A stretch of DNA of 64,000 nt from Isotricha intestinalis (lineage: Eukaryota > Ciliophora > Litostomatea > Vestibuliferida > Isotrichidae), in the NCBI GenBank assembly GCA_023807065.1, contig JAJJLU010000369.1, positions 1-64,000 of the forward strand. Reading direction: 5' to 3'. The translations under genes were made by a program, and so were the position numbers. The notes beneath the pieces were generated by a model that was given only the letters and a program-made list of their open reading frames with translations, did no database searches and had not been told where the DNA came from. Shown in pieces: positions 30,854 through 40,811 of this stretch (the stretch's first letter is position 1; every line of letters starts with the position of its first letter).

Positions 30854-31471
30854 TTTTTTAACTTAAAAAAAATAAATAAAAGATTATTATTTCTTTGAAA
30901 TAACTTTTAAATTAATAATATTATAATTTTAATATATTTAATTTTTAGTTAATTGATGAATTATAAAATGAATAAAAAAATTATTCCTGATGGTAAAAGA
31001 TAATAATATTAATAAATAATATATTTTCATCAAATAAAACTATTCAATTATTAAAAGAGGAGTTGATAATAATCCTAATTAATTTTTATACTAATTCATA
31101 ATTCATATTATTTATTTTATAATTATATAATTTTAAAGTAATTAATTGTTAGTTTACTTTTTTGGCAATTTAATTTGATTTTATTGAAAAAAAATGTATA
31201 AGATATATATTTTTCCATTAATTCTATAAAGAGAATGAAAATTCAAAATTTATTATTATTTCATATTTTTGATTAATTAAAAAAAAAGTTTTTTATGTAT
31301 TGTTTATATTAAACAAAAATAAATTATAAACTTATATCTAAAACACAAATTTTTGTTGCTAATAAGAATTAAGAATCTACAAGAAATAAAACTAGTTAAA
31401 AAAATATAATTTAATATTAAAGTTGACAAATATAAAAAATAAAAAAATAAATTTGTACAACTTAATTGCTT
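30854..31471. other. Gap between AP2 and Pumilio genes
   Basis: More than 600 bases, upstream of the AP2 gene and downstream of the Pumilio gene, both on the minus strand. AT-rich; no open frame with coding character, RNA or repeat recognised. It should contain the AP2 promoter and the Pumilio 3' UTR. Confidence 0.4.
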
Positions 31472-33856
31472 TTATTTATTTGAATAAAATTGATTATTTA
31501 CATTATTCATATAATTCATCATCATCATCTGATATTGAATTGGTTGAAATTGATTAAAATTTAAAGGAGAATTATTTTCTCCATAATTATTATTTATTCC
31601 ATTAGGATTATACCTATACAAATTATTATTAAAAAATTGATTTGGATAATTATTATTTACTCCAATAAAATTATTATTATTATTAGAGATCATATAATTA
31701 TTCATTTGAATAAAATTTACATTTCCAATTTTATTATTACTATTATTACAATTTTTAAATTTATTTCCATTACTGTTATTATTATTAGGACTAAAATTTT
31801 GTCCATAAACATTATTTATCATTGAAGTAAATTCAGGATATCTTTCATTTAATTTTGTAATTAATCTATTTCCAAAACTTAAACTTTTAATTTCTTCATA
31901 CCATGAAATAATAAAATTAATTAAATTTAATCTAACATCAGGAGTAACAATACTTAAAATTCTTTGAACAATATAATTCCCATATTGATCAATAATTAAT
32001 TCATGTAAATTTTTTTCTTGATTAATAATATTTTTAATAACTTCTTTACTTTCTGAGCTTTTAATGGATAAAAATTTTTCAATAACATTAGAAGCATATT
32101 TTTCTTTACATAATTTAATTAAATTATCCATAATAACTTTCACAATATTTTTATTAATAATTTCAGTATTTAATCCAACAACATATTGAATAACATAATT
32201 ACCGAATTGATCACTGATTAATAGGCTACAATATTGATTACATAAATTAAATAATTTTTCTTTTTGTTCTGTTATTCCAGCTTCAATACATTTTTGAATA
32301 ACACAACAACCATGTTTATCTTTACATAAAGGAATAAAATTATTATAAACACTTTCAAACATTTCTAAATTTTTTGGATATTTTACAACATTTACATATT
32401 TTATTATTATGTGACTACTGTTACTATCACTTGATAATGATACTATATTTGATATAATTAATTTATTTAATACATTAAATAAATTATCATATCTACTTTT
32501 AAATTCTTTTATATTTTCATTTTCTTTTGATAATATTTCTAATAATTTTTGAACTACTCTTGTTCCATAAGTTGATGTTGCTATATAATTGAATTTCAAT
32601 GAAAATAATTGTGAGAATTTTTCTAATTTTCCTATAGTAATATTATCTAATAATTTCTGAACTACATAATTTCCAAATAAATCTGTACTCATTGTCATTA
32701 ATTCATAAAATAATGATTCAAAAATATCATCTGATATTTTTGGGTTTTCATCAATTTTTTTTTGAATTAATCTACAACCTGTTTGATCTCTTATAAATGA
32801 AGGAGCGTGAGAAATTATTTCTAAATTGATTTTTTCATCTTCTATTTTATTATTCATAATGTTATTGTTATTATTAATTATATTAATCTTATTATTTAAT
32901 ATATTCATATTATTATTATAATTGTTATTTATTGGACTTTTATTTAAGTTATTGTTTAGTGAAAAGTTTTCTTTTATATTTAATATTACATTTTCATTTT
33001 GAAATAATTGATTATTATTACCCAAATTATTATTATTTTTATTATTAAGATTAATATTTTGATTAAAATTTTTATTGGTTAAATTAAAATTTTTATTTAA
33101 ATAATTCAAAGTAAAAGCATTATTTTTTTCTTTATGAGAAAAATATTCTTTTTCTTCTTTATCTTCATTAAAATTATTATTATTTTGAATATTCATAAAA
33201 TTATTATTTTCATAGTTGAAATTTTCATCGTCTTCATTATTATTATTATCCAAAATAAGACTCCCATCATCTTCATCATCAACAATATCTAAAATATATT
33301 TTTCTCTTTGATTATCTACATTTCTATTTCTTAAAGTAAAATTATTTTTATCACTATAATAATTAAAAAGCAAATTATTATTTTTGAAATTATTATTAAT
33401 TTTAAAATCTTTATCATTATTCATCATATTTAATTCACTTTTTAAAATATAATTACTTTTTGTTTGAGGCATTTTAGCAGAATATGCTTTGTTTTTCATT
33501 TTTAAATAAGAAGAAGGATCATTCATTTCATTTTTTTCTTCTTTCACAATTAAATTTTTTTTGTTGATTTTAAAATCAAAAGATTTATTTAAATTATTCT
33601 GTAATTTATCAGCTTTAGATTCTTTTAAATTACTTTGAGAATTTATTTTAAAAAAATCAAAATTTATATCATAATCTTTTTTGAATTTTTCAAAATCATC
33701 TGATTTTGAAGATAAATGATGATTATTAAAAAAAGCACTACTTTGAATATTAAAACCATTTAAAAATAAATCATCATCATTTTCTCTGTTAAAATCATTA
33801 TTTTCTTCTTTCATTGTTAAACTTGATAATTGAAAAGTATTTGATTTAAGAATCAT
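31472..33856 (-). CDS. Pumilio/PUF RNA-binding protein
   Basis: A 794-residue protein. The first 340 residues are Asn-rich and disordered. About 350-675 is a complete PUF domain; the RNA-facing triplets read, from repeat 1 to 8, C-R-Q (GCRLIQK), N-Y-Q (GNYVVQK), T-R-Q (GTRVVQK), H with no Gln (SSHIIIK), C-C-Q (GCCVIQK), N-Y-Q (GNYVIQY), S-N-E (ASNVIEK) and N-Y-Q (GNYIVQR), with a closing half repeat (GNRLITK). By the PUF code this predicts 5'-UGUANNUA, the classical Pumilio site. PUF proteins bind 3' UTRs and recruit deadenylases to repress mRNAs. The C-terminal 110 residues are again Asn/Gln/Met-rich. Confidence 0.92.
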   Translation of the reverse strand: MILKSNTFQLSSLTMKEENNDFNRENDDDLFLNGFNIQSSAFFNNHHLSSKSDDFEKFKKDYDINFDFFKINSQSNLKESKADKLQNNLNKSFDFKINKKNLIVKEEKNEMNDPSSYLKMKNKAYSAKMPQTKSNYILKSELNMMNNDKDFKINNNFKNNNLLFNYYSDKNNFTLRNRNVDNQREKYILDIVDDEDDGSLILDNNNNEDDENFNYENNNFMNIQNNNNFNEDKEEKEYFSHKEKNNAFTLNYLNKNFNLTNKNFNQNINLNNKNNNNLGNNNQLFQNENVILNIKENFSLNNNLNKSPINNNYNNNMNILNNKINIINNNNNIMNNKIEDEKINLEIISHAPSFIRDQTGCRLIQKKIDENPKISDDIFESLFYELMTMSTDLFGNYVVQKLLDNITIGKLEKFSQLFSLKFNYIATSTYGTRVVQKLLEILSKENENIKEFKSRYDNLFNVLNKLIISNIVSLSSDSNSSHIIIKYVNVVKYPKNLEMFESVYNNFIPLCKDKHGCCVIQKCIEAGITEQKEKLFNLCNQYCSLLISDQFGNYVIQYVVGLNTEIINKNIVKVIMDNLIKLCKEKYASNVIEKFLSIKSSESKEVIKNIINQEKNLHELIIDQYGNYIVQRILSIVTPDVRLNLINFIISWYEEIKSLSFGNRLITKLNERYPEFTSMINNVYGQNFSPNNNNSNGNKFKNCNNSNNKIGNVNFIQMNNYMISNNNNNFIGVNNNYPNQFFNNNLYRYNPNGINNNYGENNSPLNFNQFQPIQYQMMMMNYMNNVNNQFYSNK

Positions 33857-34462
33857 TTTTTTAGATATTAAGTTAATAAATTATAAAAAAAAATAAAATT
33901 ATATATTTGAAGTTGTTTTTTAAAAGATTATAATTATAATTATGCTTTGTTTTAATAAGTAATATTTTCTAAAATTAATAGTAATTTTAACATCATTTAA
34001 GTTGTCATTAAAATAATTAAATATAATTTTCAATGAAAGTTATGCAAAAGGAATTAATCAATTAATTAAATTAAACATATATTATAATAATTATTTTTAA
34101 TCTAAAAATTATTCAAAAAAAGGATTTCTTTTTTAAATTTACAAATTATTGATAAGACTTTACCAATTTATTATTTTTTGATAAAATTTATTTATTAATT
34201 TATATGATAATTATTAAATTAAACTATGGCTGAGGATTTTATTTAAAGAAAAAATAGGGTTCAGATACATAGTTAACATTAATATTTCAAATGGATACGC
34301 ATTTTTCTTAAGAAATAAGATTAGTGTCATTTAATTTGAAAACAATTTATTTTCAAATCTAAATAATATATTTTATATATAATGTATAAAAAAATAATTA
34401 TAAAATAAAAAGCCCAAAATTAAAAATTATTAATTATAATAATTATATAATAAATAATAATA
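33857..34462. other. Divergent region with a possible small RNA element
   Basis: Upstream of both the Pumilio gene and the coiled-coil gene at 34463. Near 34224-34315 is the only locally less AT-biased patch, discussed among the findings as a possible short transcript. Nothing else seen. Confidence 0.4.
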
Positions 34463-35332
34463 ATGAAAAATAATCAAATTGAAGATAAAGAAAATCACAT
34501 TAGAAAAACAATAGAAACTTATAATACAACTGAAGAAAATACAAATATAAATCAAAATTCAATTCCTAATTTAAATAATAACTTCTTTAATAATTTAAAC
34601 AATAATATGAATACTAATTTAAATAATAATATATATAAAAATCCAGATCAAGAATTGCCTTGTTCAATATATAAAGATATGTCATCTTGTTCAAATTATT
34701 TAAATATGTTACAAGAAGCAAACTCAAATTTAAAATTAGAGAATGAAAGATTAAAAAAAGAACTAAAAGAAAAAAATAAAATGATTTTTGAATTTGAAAA
34801 AGTTTCAGAAGAAGCACAAAATAAGTTTAAAAAATTTGAAGAAATGATGAATAATAAATATTGTAATTTATATAATCAAATGCAAGAAATTGGAAAAATG
34901 TTTAACATACCAAATGGAAGTGATTTTGCTTATACAATTAAACAAAATTTAACACTATCAAATAATGAAAATAAAGAATTTAATGATAAATGTCGTTATT
35001 TGGAACAAGAAAATTTTAATTTAAGAAATAATATTGATAATATAAATTATGAAAACAATAAATTAAAAATGCTTTGTGATGATTTACAAAATCAAATTAA
35101 TAACTTGAAATGTAATTTTCAAAGGAAAGAAAATGAATTTGATATTCAAGAACAAAATAATTTAAAAAATATTTGTGAATTGAAAAATTATTTAGAAAAA
35201 AAAGAAAATGAAATAATATGTCTTAAAAATCAAATAACAATTTTAAGAAATCAAATATGTGAAATTAAAAATAACATATGTACTAATTATAATGAAAATA
35301 GAAATATGCAAAATATTATTTACTCTCAATAA
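34463..35332 (+). CDS. Coiled-coil hypothetical protein
   Basis: A 289-residue protein. Residues 1-60 are Asn-rich. A long, nearly continuous coiled coil then runs from about 80 to 275, with heptads such as NSNLKLENERLKKELKEKNK and a break near 140-165 (MQEIGKMFNIPNGSDFAYTI). Two Cys near 70-77 and several CxxL-like positions in the coil are spaced irregularly. No family is recognised; a structural or scaffold role is likely for such a protein. It is followed after 75 bases by the small spliced gene on the same strand. Confidence 0.6.
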   Translation: MKNNQIEDKENHIRKTIETYNTTEENTNINQNSIPNLNNNFFNNLNNNMNTNLNNNIYKNPDQELPCSIYKDMSSCSNYLNMLQEANSNLKLENERLKKELKEKNKMIFEFEKVSEEAQNKFKKFEEMMNNKYCNLYNQMQEIGKMFNIPNGSDFAYTIKQNLTLSNNENKEFNDKCRYLEQENFNLRNNIDNINYENNKLKMLCDDLQNQINNLKCNFQRKENEFDIQEQNNLKNICELKNYLEKKENEIICLKNQITILRNQICEIKNNICTNYNENRNMQNIIYSQ

Positions 35333-35407
35333 TAAAAATAAATAAATATATTATTTTTTTATTTATAAAATTATAAAAATAACTAAAATGTAATAATATA
35401 ATTAGTA

Positions 35408-36115
35408 ATGTCAAATACAAAAAGTAAGTTTTAAATAATTTAAAAAAAAAATTTAGTTTCGAGAAATAAAAAAAGTAAAATTCCTTTAGATTTAAAAAAG
35501 GAATTTCTTTCAAATAATATAAGAATAGTCGATTCAGAATACTTAGAAAATTTTTTTCAAAATCACGATGCTAATTTACTGAAACAATATGAAAAAATAA
35601 ATAAAAAAGATAAAAAAGAATATAATAAATTAATAAAAGAAAAAACAAATTTAATAGCAAAAAATATAAATCAAATAGATGAAGATCAATATCAGCAATT
35701 TTGTAAAAAAGAAGAATTTGAAAGTAATGATTTCTATTATGAAAAAAAAAAAGGTAATGTAAAACCAATTGATCATGAAGTATATAATAGATTATTGAAT
35801 GGTAAAATATTTAATAATATTGATGATAAAAAGATTAAAAAAGAAATAAATATTACTCAAATTTCTGATGATTTTTATAATAGATTATTAAAACAAAAAA
35901 AAAATGATTTAAACATTCATTTAGATTTATCTTATGACAAAAAAAGAGGTGAAGTTATTGAAATTAGTGATACTTTTTATAAAAAATTATTAGGTGGAAA
36001 AGTTTATGATGGTTCTGAATTTAAGAAAAAAAAAAATACTTCTAATCCTAAAAATATTCCTAAAATTAGTAAAGAATCTTATTTAAGATTATTATATGGA
36101 AGGCCGAAAAAATAA
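35408..36115 (+). CDS. Spliced protein with repeated Y-x-x-L-L-x-G-K motif
   Basis: Exon 1 is 35408-35423 and exon 2 35457-36115; the product has 224 residues. Without splicing the first ATG runs into a stop after a few codons. The protein is charged, with no membrane segment. It carries at least four copies of a short unit: HEVYNRLLNGK, DDFYNRLLKQKK, DTFYKKLLGGKVYDG and ESYLRLLYGRPKK at the C-terminus, each preceded by a turn with I-x-x-I-S/D. A weaker copy (DQYQQFCKKEEF) may precede them. The spacing between copies is 35-45 residues. Such short linear repeats with a Tyr/Leu/basic core suggest a peptide docking onto one partner several times. The family is not recognised. Confidence 0.65.
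35424..35456 (+). other. Intron of the repeat-protein gene (33 nt)
   Basis: Starts GTAAGT, the best donor in the window, and ends TTTAG. Removal joins a split Ile codon and extends the downstream open frame by 113 codons to an ATG in an A-rich context. Confidence 0.85.
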
Positions 36116-36979
36116 ATATTGGTTTGTTTTTTTTTGAGTATAAAATTTCAATACTTTTTGTAAAAGAAAATAATATAATAAATTATTATATTTTCTTAAA
36201 TTGAGTAATTTTTCATTTTTAATTATCTATTTATAATATAAAACTAATGTTTATTTATTCTTTTTGTGAATCTTTTTATTCTCTTTTATATTGTCTCTTT
36301 CAATTTTTTTGAGGATAAGGTTTCTTTAAATATAGATAAAAAATACATCATTATTAAAAATAATTATAATTAATTTATTAAAATTAATAAATTAATTAAT
36401 TTAATATGCAAGAAATAAAAAAAAGTGAAATAATTAATAATATGTCCCCCATAAGATTATTATATTTATTAATATCTTCAAAATTGAATGATTGAAGCTC
36501 TTTTTTACACAACAACAATTAAAAAAGGTTTTTTCACTTAAAAATAATAAATGTAATTTGAATATTATCAAAGCTTATTGAATAAAAATAATTTTATTCA
36601 TAAGTAAATAAATATATATGAGAATTAAAACCAAGATTATAAATTAAATAAAAACAGTAAATATGATAGTATTTTTTTTATAATAAATATTTCTTATAAA
36701 GATTAAATTGTCGATCATAAAAGATTTCAAAGATAAAAAATGGGTGTCGAAAAATTTAATACTTTAAAATATATAACTTTTACATAATTTTTAAATTTTG
36801 TCACAATAATTTAAAATTTTAAACTTAGTTAAGTTTCTTTAAATATACTTTTTTTGATTTTATATTTATTATCATAAAAGAAGAGACAAATTCTTTATTC
36901 ATATTTTATTTAAAATTTTAAATTAATGAATTTTAATTAAAAAAACACAATTTTCAAAAATAATAGAAAAAAATTAAAA
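36116..36979. other. Large intergenic region
   Basis: About 860 bases between two plus-strand genes. No reading frame with coding character, no tRNA-like fold. Nothing recognised beyond AT-rich sequence. Confidence 0.4.
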
Positions 36980-38647
36980 ATGAAGAAAACAAAGCATATA
37001 TTAAAAAAATGTGATTTCATATCTCCGGAAATAACATTATTTTATAATCATATAAACTCTCATTCATCAATATTTTCAGGAATATTATCAATAATTCTTT
37101 TAATTTTAATAATATTATTAATAATATATTTATCATTAGATTTAATAAAAAAGAAAAACCCAAATTCATTTTATTATACAAAATTTATAGATGATGTAGA
37201 TTCATATCCTTTAAATTCATCATCTCTTCTTCATTATTTAGGAATTTTTTCTTTTAAAAATTTAGAAATAAAAATAAATACAAGAGCAATTAATATTATA
37301 GGTTTAAATATTAATGATGGTTTATTTTTAAATAATTCAAAAATTTCAAATTATTCACATTGGATTTATGAAAATTGTGAAGATAGTGATTTAGGGTATT
37401 TTAAAGATAAATTAAGTGAAGATGAAAAAAAAAATTTTTCCAATTGCTTATGTATATCAAAATATTATGATATAAAAAGTAAAAAAATAATTAATAAAAA
37501 TGATAAAAATTTCATTTATCCTTCTTTAAATCATGGAGCTTCGAGAAGAGATAATTTTGAATATGGAATTTATTATATAAAATGTCAAAATGATTCAAAT
37601 TTAAATAATAATAATTGTTTATCTAAATCAGAACAAGATAATTTCATAAATGAAATTTTTGGTTATGAAATATATTTTATAGATCATAGTATAAATGTAG
37701 ATAATTATAAAGAACCAATTATTAATTCAGTACATAGAATAACAAGTGAAATAAATTCAAATTCTTATGTTTTAAATCATTTAAATTTTCATCCAATATT
37801 AATAAAAACAAAAGATGGTTTATTTTTAGATTCAGAGAAAACACAAAATTCATATTCTTTTGATTATAATGAAAAAATTACTCAAAATGGAAATATTATT
37901 TTAGGTTCTTTTAATTTTTGGATTCAAAATACTCAAAATATTTATGATAGAACTTATAAAAAAATTCAAGATATTGCAGGAGGAGTTGATGGTATTATTG
38001 AAATTGTTATGTTAATTGTTAAATTTATTAATAATATTTTATTAGGTGGATATTTTACTTTAAAAGATTTTTCTTTTGAAATTAATAGAAATGTAAATAT
38101 TAAGAATAAAAATAATATTTCTATTGGACCTAATGTGAAGAATGTAATTAATATTGAAAAAAACTCTAATAGTAATAATAAGGGTTATAATAAAAAATTT
38201 ATCAATGATACTAAAACTTTTACTTCCAATAGAAGTTTTGCAAAGAAAAAAATATTTATCACTAATTCTAATTTTAATGATGTTGAAATAACCAAAAATA
38301 TTTCAAATAATAGTACTTTAAATTTTGAAAATAAAATACAAAGTAAAAAAAATTTAAATTGGTATACTTATTTTCTTACAGAAACAAAAATAAGAATATT
38401 TGATGATGTAAAAAAATTAGAAGATAAAAGAGAAGAAATAATAAGTGAAGAAAAATTAATTGAAATTATTATAAATGTGGATAAAATTTTGAAAATTTTA
38501 AAGAAAGAATATAATGAATTACCAGATTATAGAAATATTACAAAAGAAGAAATTGAAATCAAAGATATAGAAAGTGAAAATAATATGAATACAAATAATA
38601 TTAATTATACTTCATCTCCTTCTGCTTTAACATTAAATAAAAATTAA
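36980..38647 (+). CDS. Two-pass membrane protein with large luminal Cys-containing domain
   Basis: A 555-residue protein with one N-terminal membrane helix (about 36-55, LLILIILLIIYLSL) and one hydrophobic stretch near 339-360 (IEIVMLIVKFINNILLGGYF). Between them is a domain with paired Cys (NCEDSDLGYF, NCLCISKYY, IKCQNDSN, NNCLSK) and many NxS/T sites, so it is probably extracellular or luminal. After the second helix a Lys/Asn-rich cytosolic tail of about 190 residues follows. The segment YKKIQDIAGGVDGIIEIV recalls a family of ciliate and other protist membrane proteins of unknown function. Transport or receptor activity cannot be told. Topology with both termini cytosolic is inferred. Confidence 0.6.
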   Translation: MKKTKHILKKCDFISPEITLFYNHINSHSSIFSGILSIILLILIILLIIYLSLDLIKKKNPNSFYYTKFIDDVDSYPLNSSSLLHYLGIFSFKNLEIKINTRAINIIGLNINDGLFLNNSKISNYSHWIYENCEDSDLGYFKDKLSEDEKKNFSNCLCISKYYDIKSKKIINKNDKNFIYPSLNHGASRRDNFEYGIYYIKCQNDSNLNNNNCLSKSEQDNFINEIFGYEIYFIDHSINVDNYKEPIINSVHRITSEINSNSYVLNHLNFHPILIKTKDGLFLDSEKTQNSYSFDYNEKITQNGNIILGSFNFWIQNTQNIYDRTYKKIQDIAGGVDGIIEIVMLIVKFINNILLGGYFTLKDFSFEINRNVNIKNKNNISIGPNVKNVINIEKNSNSNNKGYNKKFINDTKTFTSNRSFAKKKIFITNSNFNDVEITKNISNNSTLNFENKIQSKKNLNWYTYFLTETKIRIFDDVKKLEDKREEIISEEKLIEIIINVDKILKILKKEYNELPDYRNITKEEIEIKDIESENNMNTNNINYTSSPSALTLNKN

Positions 38648-38780
38648 ATTTTTAAAAGTATATTATCCTTTTTTATATATTTAAAATTTTATTATTATAA
38701 ACTCCTTTTATATTAACAGTCATTCATGATTGTAAAATTATTTTTTTAATTTTTAAAAAATAAATATATTTATTTATTTT

Positions 38781-39446
38781 ATGGATGATGATGATGATTT
38801 TTTAAATGAATTAAATGAATTAAGTCAAAAAATAAAAAAAGAACCTAAATTAAAAGAAAATTCAGATATAATTACTCCTATAAAAAATAATATTGAAAGT
38901 AAAGAAGATAACAAAAATTTATTAGAAGCAAAAAAAGAACTTGAAAATAATATAAATAAAATAAATGAACAATTTAAATTTATGAATGAATCAAATCCCT
39001 TTATTGAAGCTTTTAATAATAATAATAATAATAATATTAATGAAAAAGATTTATCAAATCTTTTTAATGAGTTAGAATTAAATTTAAATGGAATGAATAA
39101 TATTATGGAAGATTTTTTAAAAAAAGAAAATTTATCAAATGAAAATAATAATACTAATGGAAAAGATTATGAAATGAAAATGTTTGAAAATGTTTTAGAT
39201 TATTTAATTAAGTTTGATTTGTTAAAAGAAACTATTTTAAATATGAAAAAATCAATAAATGAAGCTTTTGAGAAAAATAAAGAAACATTAAATGAAAATG
39301 AAAAAAATAAATATGAAGAATCAATAAAATGTGCAAATTTAATTTTAGAAGAAATTTCAAAAAGTAATTTTGATAAACAAAAAATAATAGATAACTTATA
39401 TAATTTACAACAAATTGCAGAAATTGAAAATTTAAATATAATATAA
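38781..39446 (+). CDS. PEX19: PEX19-like peroxisomal membrane protein import receptor
   Basis: A 221-residue acidic, soluble protein. It begins MDDDDDFLNELNELSQ, similar to the acidic PEX3-binding helix at the start of PEX19. The C-terminal half (about 130-215) is helical: MFENVLDYLIKFDLLKETI, then a helix after KSINEAFEKNKETLNENEK, and a closing amphipathic helix DKQKIIDNLYNLQQIAEI. That is the layout of the PEX19 cargo-binding domain, which holds peroxisomal membrane proteins. The usual C-terminal CaaX farnesylation box is missing. An acidic coiled-coil protein of another kind is the main alternative. The call is by fold pattern only and is moderate. Confidence 0.5.
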   Translation: MDDDDDFLNELNELSQKIKKEPKLKENSDIITPIKNNIESKEDNKNLLEAKKELENNINKINEQFKFMNESNPFIEAFNNNNNNNINEKDLSNLFNELELNLNGMNNIMEDFLKKENLSNENNNTNGKDYEMKMFENVLDYLIKFDLLKETILNMKKSINEAFEKNKETLNENEKNKYEESIKCANLILEEISKSNFDKQKIIDNLYNLQQIAEIENLNII

Positions 39447-39668
39447 AAATTATATATACAAATAAGTATTTTTCACTTGAATCTTATTTATTTAATTATT
39501 ATAATATATTAGAAATAAAAATAAAAGTTGATTATGAAACTTTTTGATTAATAATAAAAAAAAATCTCAAAAAATAAATAAATAAAAAAAACATACCTTA
39601 AATTGAAAGAAAAAAGAAAAAAAATAAAAAAAATTTAAATTTTCTTTTAAAAAATCATAAAAAAGTAT

Positions 39669-40031
39669 TTATTCACATTTTCCAGTTTTAATACCTCCCC
39701 AATTTCCTTTACAAGTTCCAGAAACACAATGATCATTATGTTTACAACTATGTCCATTTTCATAAGGAGCAGTACAAACTTTAGTTTTATTTTTAGAAGA
39801 GACTTTTTCACAGAAATTAGGTTCTCCACATTCACCACTTTCACCACATTCTTCTCCAACAGATAAATGAGCTCCGCATACACGACCATTCTTTGAAAGG
39901 CAAACTCTATTTCCACAACATTCTGCATTAAATAAACATTTTTTTCCTGCTGGCTTACATTGAGTCTTTTTTAATTGAGCTTCTGATGTAAATGCAAATA
40001 ATGCAATTGCAGCTAATGCTAATTTTTTCAT
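39669..40031 (-). CDS. Small secreted cysteine-rich protein
   Basis: A 120-residue protein. Residues 1-19 are a signal peptide (MKKLALAAIALFAFTSEAQ). The mature part has 14 Cys, enough for seven disulfides, starting C-x6-C-x5-CC-x4-C-x7-C and then pairs spaced 5-12 residues apart, with Gly-rich turns. The pattern recalls small disulfide-rich extracellular domains such as the Dickkopf-type Cys-rich unit, but no family is certain. Codon use is noticeably less AT-biased than in its neighbours (many GG and CC dinucleotides), a mark of high expression or different origin. Likely secreted or stored in extrusomes/granules; function unknown. Confidence 0.75.
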   Translation of the reverse strand: MKKLALAAIALFAFTSEAQLKKTQCKPAGKKCLFNAECCGNRVCLSKNGRVCGAHLSVGEECGESGECGEPNFCEKVSSKNKTKVCTAPYENGHSCKHNDHCVSGTCKGNWGGIKTGKCE

Positions 40032-40811
40032 TTTTTTTTATTATTTTTTACAATTTTTATTTCGGATTTTATACATATTTATTTATTCTTTATTTTTTTT
40101 TTTGGGTTAAAGAAGCCGTTTTTTAAATTTTTTTAATTTTTAATTTTTTTAAGTTTTTTTTGAATTTTATTTTTTGTTTTTAGATTTAATTTCTAAGGGT
40201 TTTTAGGAATATGATTTTATTAATTTTTTTTTATGAGATAAAGTATATTTCATTTAATTTTATTATTTTTTTTTTAATTTTTGATTTTTTGATAATTAGT
40301 TTATCTTTAAATTATATCTTTTTATTGTTTTTATGACTTATTGATATTATTTTTATTAAAGATTAATCACTTTTTTATTTAATTGTCAATAATTATATTA
40401 AAATAAATATTAAATATTTAAATTCTCATTTATAGAATATTAAGATGGTAATAAAGTAAAATATTATTTTAGCAAAAATAAATTATAAATATTTAAAAAG
40501 AATTTGGGCATTCAATTTAACTTATTATAATTCTAAAACATTATCGAATAATAAATATTTAAAAAAAAATAAATCCATATTAAGGAAAAGCTATTGAAAT
40601 AGGAAATTAAAATAAATTAATTATGAAATTAAAGTGTTAATTAAGGGCACTTTTATGGAAAAAAATTGAAGTGAAATTAAATTTTTTTCTTTACATTAAT
40701 TTAATTTATATATTTCTATTAATGATTTTATTTATGAAATAATTAGAATTTTTTTTTAATATTTTAAAGGAAATCATTTGAGAATAAAAAATAATTATTT
40801 TTTATTTAGGA
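40032..40811. other. Divergent intergenic region
   Basis: Nearly 800 bases between the start of the Cys-rich gene and the start of the DUF229 gene; T-rich on the left, A-rich on the right. No gene, RNA or repeat recognised. Both promoters must be here. Confidence 0.4.

Noticed and set aside
34224..34280. A tRNA at the A-box/B-box-like patch
   Set aside because: The T-arm does not pair and the length is too short for a tRNA; kept only as a possible non-tRNA transcript.
39647..39928. Alternative minus-strand frame over the Cys-rich gene
   Set aside because: The overlapping frame with signal peptide and regular Cys spacing is far more convincing; this one has no signal or domain.
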